A stretch of DNA of 9,929 bases from Bacillota bacterium (GTDB lineage: Bacteria > Bacillota > Clostridia > Lachnospirales > Lachnospiraceae). A program made the translations under genes and the position numbers. This document shows, piece by piece, positions 4,877-9,929 of the stretch; position 1 is the stretch's first letter, and every line of letters starts with the position of its first letter. The notes beneath the pieces are model-generated. The model was not told the origin of the DNA, did no database searches, and saw only the letters and a program-made list of their open reading frames with translations. The stretch is taken from contig JAEWSD010000089.1 of assembly GCA_023398615.1 (NCBI GenBank), positions 1-9,929 on the forward strand, given 5' to 3'.

Positions 4877-6230
4877 ATTGTTACATGCACAAAAGGAATA
4901 CTGGCTTACGGGAGCAACCAGGCCGCTTGATTTCCGCATATCTAAGCTTATGAAGCTGCAGAAGGCAGTGAAGGAAAAATATCCTGAAATCATTGCCGCT
5001 CTGCAAAAGGATATCGGAAAATCGGAATTTGAATCCTTTACAACGGAAGTAATGTGTGTTCTGGATGAACTAAAGCAGGCCATAAAGCACTTGCGCTCGT
5101 GGGCAAAACCCAAAAGGGCAAAGACGCCGATCGTTGCATTTAAAGCTTCAAGCCGTATATATCCGGAGCCTTATGGCTGTGTTCTGGTTATAACAGCCTG
5201 GAACTATCCGTTCCTGCTTGCCATGAATCCTTTGATCGGCGCTGTTTCCGCAGGAAATTGCTGCATCATCAAGCCGTCTGAAACGGCTCCGCATACTTCC
5301 GCAGTGGTAAAAGAAATCATAAACGATATTTATGAAGAAAATTTCTGTACGGTGGTAGAAGGCGCTGCGGAAGAGACCACTATGCTTCTGAAGCAAAGCT
5401 TTGACATGATCCATTATACGGGCAGTGAACGTGTGGGGAAAATTATTGCCAGCGCGGCGGCTGAGAATCTGACTCCCGTAATTCTGGAGCTTGGCGGGAA
5501 AAGTCCATGTATTGTTGATGAAACGGCCGATACGGATATGGCCGCCAAAAGAATTATGTGGGGCAAACTGCTCAACGCAGGACAGACTTGCGTCGCGCCG
5601 GATTATGTTCTTGCACATGAAGCAATTAAGGAGAATTTCCTGGCTTCCCTGGTAAAATACCGCAATGAGTTTTATAAAGGGCTTACGGAAGGCTGTTCGG
5701 ATTACTGCCACATCATTAATAAGAAGAACTATGAGAGACTCTTATCCTGCCTGGAAGGTTCGGATATCATTGCAGGCGGAAAGTGTGATATGGAAGAATT
5801 GTTTATCGAGCCGACGATACTCAATAATGTTACGTGGGAATCCCCGGTCATGAAGGAGGAAATCTTCGGTCCGATCCTTCCCGTATTAACCTATTCCGAA
5901 ATGGACGAGGCAATCCGTATGATTCATTCACACAGCAAACCCCTGGCACTTTATTACTTTACCAAAGACAGGAAACGGGAGAAGAAGATGATTGAATGTG
6001 TATCCTTCGGAGGCGGATGTATCAACGCAACACTTATGCATACCGTCAATCCCAATCTGCCTTTTGGCGGGGTCGGAAACAGCGGAATGGGATATTATCA
6101 TGGGAAATGGGGCTTTGAAGCATTTTCCCACCAAAAAAGCGTTCTGAAAAAATCCACGGCTGTTGATTTTAAACTGATTTACCCGCCTTATAAGGATAAG
6201 CTGAAGATGCTGAAACGGTTTTATTTTTAA
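4860..6230 (+). CDS. Aldehyde dehydrogenase, class-3-like (NAD(P)+-dependent)
   Basis: A 456-residue enzyme oxidising aldehydes to carboxylic acids. All key elements are present: TAWNYPF with the oxyanion Asn114, Lys138 in KPSE for the cofactor, YTGSERVG (186-193) in the Rossmann fold, the general base Glu210 in ELGGKSP, the nucleophile Cys244 in NAGQTC, and the class-3 signature LPFGGVGNSGMGYYHGKWGF near the C-terminus. Length and motifs resemble Bacillus YwdH and fatty or aromatic aldehyde dehydrogenases. The hydrophobic end (MLKRFYF) could favour membrane association, as in fatty aldehyde dehydrogenases. I set the start at the ATG at 4860, with GGAGAGGAAAG just upstream, rather than at an earlier in-frame non-ATG codon inside the previous gene. 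It is the second gene of a coupled pair and ends before a strong terminator. The substrate is unknown, probably a medium- or long-chain or aromatic aldehyde. Confidence 0.92.
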   Translation: MTDYGKLLHAQKEYWLTGATRPLDFRISKLMKLQKAVKEKYPEIIAALQKDIGKSEFESFTTEVMCVLDELKQAIKHLRSWAKPKRAKTPIVAFKASSRIYPEPYGCVLVITAWNYPFLLAMNPLIGAVSAGNCCIIKPSETAPHTSAVVKEIINDIYEENFCTVVEGAAEETTMLLKQSFDMIHYTGSERVGKIIASAAAENLTPVILELGGKSPCIVDETADTDMAAKRIMWGKLLNAGQTCVAPDYVLAHEAIKENFLASLVKYRNEFYKGLTEGCSDYCHIINKKNYERLLSCLEGSDIIAGGKCDMEELFIEPTILNNVTWESPVMKEEIFGPILPVLTYSEMDEAIRMIHSHSKPLALYYFTKDRKREKKMIECVSFGGGCINATLMHTVNPNLPFGGVGNSGMGYYHGKWGFEAFSHQKSVLKKSTAVDFKLIYPPYKDKLKMLKRFYF

Positions 6231-6261
6231 TTTCATTTTTGTTTCATATAATATGGGGCAG

Positions 6262-6313
6262 AAAGACAGGATACTTCAAAGTACATACCGTTCCAAACGT
6301 ATCCTGTTTTTCC
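6262..6313. terminator. Terminator between the ALDH and methyltransferase genes
   Basis: ACAGGATAC (6266-6274) pairs perfectly with GTATCCTGT (6299-6307), and flanking A and T bases (6262-6264 with 6309-6311) extend the stem into the T-tract. The loop is 24 bases. The plus strand ends in TTTTT (6307-6311); the minus strand also has a pyrimidine-rich exit (CTTTC), so it may serve both converging genes. Confidence 0.65.
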
Positions 6314-6323
6314 GCTTCGTCTC

Positions 6324-7031
6324 TTAAGCCCTGTTGTCATGACTGCCTTTCTTCCTAAGAAGCGCCAGATCATGATATTTATTGATTCTTCCCCATCTTT
6401 TATATCCCAGATCCTTCTCGAAATTGATATATTTTATCAGCCATTTCCCGTTTTGAAATACATGGACGCTTTTCGGATTGTAATAGATAATTCTGATCTG
6501 CTTCCCTGCGAACATCCTGGACATGGTTTCTTCAAACTGCCGTACGACCTCTTCGGAAAATGGATTATAGAAGTAAAATATGGTTCCGTCTTCTGGAATG
6601 TTATGAATCGCATTTCCGCTTATAATCCTTACGTTATTCCACCCGGCAAACTGGGCGGCCGTATTTGCGGCAATCCTTTCGTCCAGTTCAAGGCCGATTA
6701 TTTTATTCTTAAGCTTACGGCTTAGCCAGTAATTGATAACTCTTCCTTTTCCGCACCCTACATCTACCAGTACATCATTTCCCGTTATCGGAATCAATCG
6801 AAAAATAATGGCTAATGCGGAATACTTTGAATGGTAAACATCATTTGACCCCAGGTGCCCGTAATGGGTTTCCAGATTGCCCCGCAGTAACCTGCCGCTG
6901 TATCTTAGATCCAAAAATGTATCACAGATGAATTCGCGTGAACAGTAAAAAGCAGTATATATTACATATATGACGGTACGTAACAGTCCTTCCTCCTTAA
7001 TCCGCAGTATAAGCCTGGAACATAGTTTCAT
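6324..7031 (-). CDS. Class I SAM-dependent methyltransferase (DOT1-like fold)
   Basis: A 235-residue protein. The SAM-binding motif I is VLVDVGCGKGRVINYW (87-102), followed by the acidic residue at the end of strand 2 (IGLELDE, Glu115) and a motif IV-like FYFYNPF (152-158). A second YYNP at 183-186 resembles small bacterial DOT1-like methyltransferases of unknown target. Residues about 16-30 (LLRTVIYVIYTAFYC) are hydrophobic enough to be a membrane-associating helix. The substrate cannot be inferred; NPF-type motifs occur in N- and O-methyltransferases. AAGGAG on the minus strand lies 7 bases before the ATG. It is a single gene with its own promoter, convergent with the aldehyde dehydrogenase. 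Confidence 0.8.
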   Translation of the reverse strand: MKLCSRLILRIKEEGLLRTVIYVIYTAFYCSREFICDTFLDLRYSGRLLRGNLETHYGHLGSNDVYHSKYSALAIIFRLIPITGNDVLVDVGCGKGRVINYWLSRKLKNKIIGLELDERIAANTAAQFAGWNNVRIISGNAIHNIPEDGTIFYFYNPFSEEVVRQFEETMSRMFAGKQIRIIYYNPKSVHVFQNGKWLIKYINFEKDLGYKRWGRINKYHDLALLRKKGSHDNRA

Positions 7032-7090
7032 CGTTTGTCTCCTTACTATAAGCTTATTTATGAAATCGGTATGACCATTATATTGTTTGC

Positions 7091-7118
7091 ATTATATACA
7101 TATATATTACAGCGTAAA
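7091..7118 (-). promoter_or_regulatory. Candidate promoter of the methyltransferase gene
   Basis: On the minus strand TTTACG (complement of 7113-7118, 4/6 match) is followed after 16 bases by a perfect TATAAT (complement of 7091-7096). A second TATAAT (complement of 7077-7082) lacks a matching -35. The leader would be about 55 bases. Confidence 0.4.
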
Positions 7119-7166
7119 TAAAATATCGGTAAATGCAAGCCGGAATAGCTTGATTAAGGCCATCCG

Positions 7167-7202
7167 AATAAAAACTCTGCTGTTGCAGATAATATTTTTA
7201 TT
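7167..7202. repeat. Symmetrical hairpin in the divergent intergenic region
   Basis: AATAAAAA (7167-7174) pairs with TTTTTATT (7195-7202), enclosing a TCTGC/GCAGA hairpin (7176-7180 with 7185-7189) with a TGTT loop. It looks like a bidirectional terminator but sits upstream of both flanking genes, so it may block read-through, act as an attenuator or be a protein site. Confidence 0.35.
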
Positions 7203-7205
7203 ATT

Positions 7206-7235
7206 TTGACCGGATAACTTCGGAATTTTTATCTT
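7206..7235 (+). promoter_or_regulatory. Weak candidate promoter for the HMA-like/SagB operon
   Basis: TTGACC (7206-7211, 5/6 match) and TATCTT (7230-7235, 4/6 match) are 18 bases apart. Transcription would begin near 7242, about 40 bases before the first gene of the pair. No better candidate is visible in this intergenic region. Confidence 0.3.
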
Positions 7236-7283
7236 TTAAGTTTCGCGGTTTACCGGATTTATCATTAAAAGAGAGGGCAGCGT

Positions 7284-7490
7284 ATGAATAGTATCAGGCT
7301 TACTATCGAAGGGCTGGAACAGCCGGAGACACAGGATAAAGTAAGGAGCCAGCTTGAAGGCGTAATCGGCATATATAATGTATCCCTAAGTGAAGGGCAG
7401 AATTATGTGGACATCCGTTATGATGAGCAGACCTCCCACGCGGAAATTAACAATCATTTGCAAAGCAATGGATACAAGGTATTGGATTAA
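7284..7490 (+). CDS. HMA-fold protein without metal-binding cysteines
   Basis: A 68-residue protein whose pattern fits the beta-alpha-beta-beta-alpha-beta heavy-metal-associated domain over its full length: SIRLTIEGL, ETQDKVRSQLEGV, IGIYNVSLSE, YVDIRYDEQ, SHAEINNHLQSNGY, KVLD. In copper chaperones and CPx-ATPases the first loop is GMxCxxC; here it reads GLEQPETQ and the protein has no cysteine at all, so classical thiol binding of Cu or Zn is impossible. GAGAGGG upstream is a good ribosome binding site. It is followed 61 bases later by the SagB-type oxidoreductase, with no terminator between, so the two are probably one operon. It may be a protein-interaction or adaptor domain for that enzyme, which is inference. 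Confidence 0.72.
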   Translation: MNSIRLTIEGLEQPETQDKVRSQLEGVIGIYNVSLSEGQNYVDIRYDEQTSHAEINNHLQSNGYKVLD

Positions 7491-7551
7491 TCCCCTTTGG
7501 CATGTGGCAATTCATCTGCAGATATGGTACAATGGTTCCGGAGGTATCATT

Positions 7552-8334
7552 ATGGAAGAAGAAAATATAAGATTAAGGATTATGGAGTTAAGAGAGATGA
7601 TGAAAGCCACCTCAGATACCATAATCAGCGACCAGCAAAAAGGGCTGCCGCAGCCGCCGTTAGAAAAGCAGTGCGGGGCAGAAAAGATCATTCCGCTTAG
7701 GAAGGATTTTGAGCATGTTATCAAAAATAATAATTATCTGAATCTGGTTACCGGAAGATCCAGTAAGCGTAATCACAGCCGGGAGGCGCTTACGCTTGAC
7801 GAGCTTTCCTTCCTGCTATGGGCAACACAGGGAGTTAAAAGTGTAATCGGCAAAATGCGCAAAGCAACCATGCGCATGGTTCCTTCGGCAGGAGCGAGAC
7901 ATCCGTTTGAAACTTATCTTTTTGTGAATCATGTCACCGGATTGGAACAGGGTTTATATCATTACCTTGCATTAGAGCATAAGCTGGAATTCATCGGACA
8001 TATAGATAACCAGACAGACAGGGTAAGTGAAGCATTCTGCGGACAGACATTCTTTGCAAATGCGGCGGCGGGATTTGTCTGGACGGCAGTTCCTTACCGA
8101 AGTGAATGGCGCTACGGCACGAATGCGCAGAAATACGCGCTGCTGGATGCCGGCCATGTATGTCAGAACCTTTACCTTGCCAGTGAAGCAATCGGCTGCG
8201 GTGCCTGTGCAATCGGGGCTTATGACCAGGAAGCGGCAGACCGTTTATTGGGCTTTGATACGAAGCCTTCCTTTGAACAGGAAAATGAATTCGTAATCTA
8301 TGCCGCGGCAGTCGGGAAAGTTGACTCCAATTAA
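7552..8334 (+). CDS. SagB-type nitroreductase-family (FMN) oxidoreductase
   Basis: A 260-residue enzyme of the SagB/ThcOx branch of the nitroreductase fold. Hallmarks are the FMN-phosphate loop GRSSKRNHS (68-76), LTLDELSFLLWATQGV (80-95), the strongly conserved RMVPSAGARHPFETYL (108-123) and DAGHVCQNLYLASEAIGCGACAIGAYD (199-225), then a short C-terminal strand ending VIYAAAVGK. SagB enzymes oxidise azolines to azoles in peptide natural products, but stand-alone homologues of unknown substrate are common. No YcaO cyclodehydratase or Cys/Ser/Thr-rich precursor is in the window, so peptide maturation is not supported here. GGAGG (7540-7544) 7 bases before the ATG sets the start; the frame is open further upstream but only as an overlap with the preceding gene. 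The gene ends in a double stop. Confidence 0.85.
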   Translation: MEEENIRLRIMELREMMKATSDTIISDQQKGLPQPPLEKQCGAEKIIPLRKDFEHVIKNNNYLNLVTGRSSKRNHSREALTLDELSFLLWATQGVKSVIGKMRKATMRMVPSAGARHPFETYLFVNHVTGLEQGLYHYLALEHKLEFIGHIDNQTDRVSEAFCGQTFFANAAAGFVWTAVPYRSEWRYGTNAQKYALLDAGHVCQNLYLASEAIGCGACAIGAYDQEAADRLLGFDTKPSFEQENEFVIYAAAVGKVDSN

Positions 8335-8409
8335 TAACATCCGGTGCATACATATTAAACTTTTCAAATTACCATTTTAACGATATAGATAGCAATTTTT
8401 TAATTCTCC

Positions 8410-8418
8410 CATATAATG
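8410..8418 (+). promoter_or_regulatory. -10-like element of the LysM/GH18 gene
   Basis: CATATAATG (8410-8418) contains a perfect TATAAT but has no recognisable sigma-A -35 at 17 bases. CATATAAT also resembles the -10 boxes of the mother-cell sporulation factors sigma-E and sigma-K, which would suit a spore protein, but no clear matching -35 is visible. The in-frame ATG at 8416 lies inside this element, an argument against it being the true start codon. Confidence 0.35.
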
Positions 8419-8481
8419 AAACAAATTGCAATAATTTTGTGCAAATCATGTCTTGGATATGATTTCGCATTGAAGGTAACC

Positions 8482-9783
8482 ATGCAGATACATGTTGTTA
8501 GTGCGGGAGAAACCCTGCGATCCATAGCAGATTATTATGGAGTATCCGTAAACAAGCTGATCCAGGATAATGGACTGAATGCCGATAATGATTTGGTAAC
8601 AGGACAATCCATCGTAATTATATATCCTGAATTAATATATACGGTCCAGGAAGGAGATACCCTGACAGGTATCGCAGACACCTTTTCGGTTACCGTCATG
8701 CAGTTATACCGGAATAACCCCTATCTTTTCGAAAGAGAGTTTATATACCCCGGCGATACTATCGTTATCAGCTACGAAAAGGAAGGACCAATTACAGTAC
8801 ACGGCCATGCAGCTCCTTTCATCAATACGGATGTACTCGTAAGAACCTTGCCCTACCTTACCTATCTGTCAATTTTGAATTACACGGCCTCTGCGGAAGG
8901 TGAAATAATCACTTATTATGATGATACGAATATTATCCGGCTGGCAAGGGAATATTCGGTTTTTCCGCTCATGCTGTTAACTACATTAACCCTCCAGGGT
9001 AAACCTAACATAGGTATTGCATTTGACCTTTTGCTGAATGATGCTTTTCAGGAGAGTCAGCTGGAAAATATCCTGTATATTTTAAGGACAAAGGGCTATT
9101 ACGGAGTCAATTTATCCTTTCAATATATTACGGTTACAAATATCCAATTGTATGAAAGCTTTCTTGCAAAAATAGCAACTCGCCTAAAAGAAGAAGGATA
9201 CTTTGTATGTGTTACAATAGACCCCAATATTACCGTCGAAAATGATGAAGTCAGGTTCGAGCGGGTAGATTATTCAATCCTGAATCAGTATGCGGACAGT
9301 ATTATTTTCATGAATTATGAATGGGCATTTAACTATAATTCACCTTCCCCTATCAGTTCGATTCGTAATACCGAACTGTTTTTAAACCATGTATTGCAGT
9401 ATATTCCGCCCGAAAAAATAGTGATCGAAATATCTACCATTGGTTATGACTGGGAGCTCCCATATATCCCAGGCATTTCAAGGGTAAACTCGCTGTCTTT
9501 CGACAGGGTGACGGATCTGGCCTTAAACAGTAGAGCAGTCATCCAATTTGATGAAGTATCCCAAACACCTTATTTCTATTATGAGGCGGAAAACCGCATA
9601 GACCATGTCGTGTGGTTTATTAACTCCAGAAGTATCCGTTCCTCGTTGGAATTATTTTCAAGGTACCAGCTGCAAGGTGTTGCCATATGGAATCTGTCGG
9701 TTTTTAATACGCAGCTGTGGATGATAATAAATTCCCGGTATGAAATAGAAAAAAATACTGACAGCCAGCCTTCCGGTACTTAA
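8482..9783 (+). CDS. LysM-LysM-GH18 protein, YaaH/SleL-like, catalytic residues lost
   Basis: A 433-residue protein with two N-terminal LysM repeats (about 3-47 and 52-96) that bind peptidoglycan, followed by a GH18 TIM barrel (about 108-420). There is no signal peptide, as is usual for spore-coat or cortex proteins delivered from the mother cell. The family reference is YaaH/SleL, a cortex-fragment N-acetylglucosaminidase. Typical downstream motifs are intact: FMNYEWAF, IGYDWELPYIPG, TPYFYYE and GVAIWNLSVF. However, the catalytic stretch, normally DGxNxDFE, reads YYGVNLSFQY (207-216): the key Asp is Ser212 (codon 9115-9117) and the acid Glu is Gln214 (9121-9123). The enzyme should therefore be inactive and may be a structural or glycan-binding coat protein. 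The ATG at 8482, with GAAGG 5 bases upstream, is preferred over that at 8416, which lies in the -10 region. Confidence 0.85.
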   Translation: MQIHVVSAGETLRSIADYYGVSVNKLIQDNGLNADNDLVTGQSIVIIYPELIYTVQEGDTLTGIADTFSVTVMQLYRNNPYLFEREFIYPGDTIVISYEKEGPITVHGHAAPFINTDVLVRTLPYLTYLSILNYTASAEGEIITYYDDTNIIRLAREYSVFPLMLLTTLTLQGKPNIGIAFDLLLNDAFQESQLENILYILRTKGYYGVNLSFQYITVTNIQLYESFLAKIATRLKEEGYFVCVTIDPNITVENDEVRFERVDYSILNQYADSIIFMNYEWAFNYNSPSPISSIRNTELFLNHVLQYIPPEKIVIEISTIGYDWELPYIPGISRVNSLSFDRVTDLALNSRAVIQFDEVSQTPYFYYEAENRIDHVVWFINSRSIRSSLELFSRYQLQGVAIWNLSVFNTQLWMIINSRYEIEKNTDSQPSGT

Positions 9784-9929
9784 GGTTTTGTTATTGTTCA
9801 CACCCAATGTCAGTTAGTTAACGAGAAGGAAAGACAAAAAAACGAAAGGAATCTTTGATATGAATATTGGACTGAACTTATACGGTTTAATCTGAATCAA
9901 AAATAAAATTGAGTGCATGACAAAAAGAC
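9784..9929. other. Intergenic tail with a possible short peptide ORF
   Basis: No terminator or long gene is visible. An 11-residue frame (ATG 9860, stop 9893-9895; MNIGLNLYGLI) has AAAGGA (9845-9850) at 9 bases spacing and could be a leader peptide for a gene beyond the window. An ATG at 9917 opens to the end (MTKR) but lacks a good ribosome binding site. Neither is called as a gene. Confidence 0.3.

Noticed and set aside
5148..5711. 187-codon antisense frame inside the aldehyde dehydrogenase gene
   Set aside because: The plus strand encodes a full aldehyde dehydrogenase with all catalytic motifs. The antisense product shows no recognisable pattern and no ribosome binding site.
6339..6725. 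128-codon plus-strand frame inside the methyltransferase gene
   Set aside because: It is opposite the methyltransferase's SAM-binding region, which has clear motifs; the plus frame has no family features.
7284..7490. Copper chaperone (CopZ) assignment for the HMA-like protein
   Set aside because: The CxxC motif needed for copper binding is absent and the protein has no cysteine, so a chaperone name would be misleading.
7390..7551. 54-codon upstream extension of the SagB-like gene
   Set aside because: It overlaps the HMA-like gene in another frame, and a strong GGAGG is placed for the ATG at 7552.
7284..8334. Azole-containing RiPP biosynthetic cluster with the 68-residue protein as precursor
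   Set aside because: The small protein is a folded HMA-like domain without a Cys/Ser/Thr-rich core, and no YcaO cyclodehydratase, protease or transporter is present.
8416..8481. Longer start for the LysM/GH18 protein, adding 22 residues
   Set aside because: The ATG at 8416 lies within a TATAAT element and has no ribosome binding site, while the ATG at 8482 has GAAGG at good spacing and starts directly at the first LysM repeat. The extra residues also do not form a convincing signal peptide.
9860..9895. 11-residue peptide ORF at the right end as a gene
   Set aside because: A fair SD is present, but length and lack of context give no support for calling it; the sequence beyond 9929 would be needed.

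Overview
The window looks like chromosomal DNA from an anaerobic, spore-forming Firmicute, most likely a clostridial or Lachnospiraceae-type organism. This rests on AT-rich intergenic DNA with sigma-A-like promoters, strong AGGAG-type ribosome binding sites, a high-molecular-weight rubredoxin of the kind used by anaerobes against O2 and NO, and a LysM/GH18 protein of the spore-associated YaaH/SleL type. No rRNA, tRNA, CRISPR array, insertion sequence or phage gene was found.

Left end (1-1459): a gene probably starts at position 13 and runs left off the window. Its ribosome binding site and start codon lie inside a long-range hairpin (12-86). A 480-base gene-free stretch follows, with two back-to-back promoters sharing one -35 heptamer and three palindromic operator-like sites. 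It leads into a BlaI/MecI/CopY-family repressor and a GNAT acetyltransferase in one operon. No BlaR1-type sensor is present.

Middle (1533-4229): the hrb-like flavin reductase/rubredoxin fusion (+) ends at a terminator shared with a convergent staygreen (SGR, Mg-dechelatase family) gene (-), unexpected in a non-photosynthetic bacterium. Divergent from it is a YczE-like membrane protein (+), followed after a perfect 28-bp palindrome by a cysteine-poor Rrf2-family regulator with a near-consensus promoter.

Right half (4418-9781): a small four-helix membrane protein overlaps a class-3-type aldehyde dehydrogenase, giving a two-gene operon that ends at a strong hairpin. A convergent DOT1-like SAM methyltransferase (-) follows. 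Then comes a two-gene operon of a cysteine-free HMA-fold protein and a SagB-type nitroreductase-family oxidoreductase (+), and finally a LysM-LysM-GH18 protein (+) whose GH18 catalytic Asp and Glu are replaced by Ser and Gln.

The window is a series of one- and two-gene units rather than one large pathway. Several encode redox or stress functions (Hrb, aldehyde dehydrogenase, SagB-like enzyme). Two proteins keep their fold but have lost the family's active or metal-binding residues (HMA-like and GH18), and two regulators lack their usual sensing parts (BlaI without BlaR1, Rrf2 without an Fe-S cysteine set). The items most worth following up are the staygreen gene, the operator array, the RBS-sequestering hairpin and the HMA/SagB pair.
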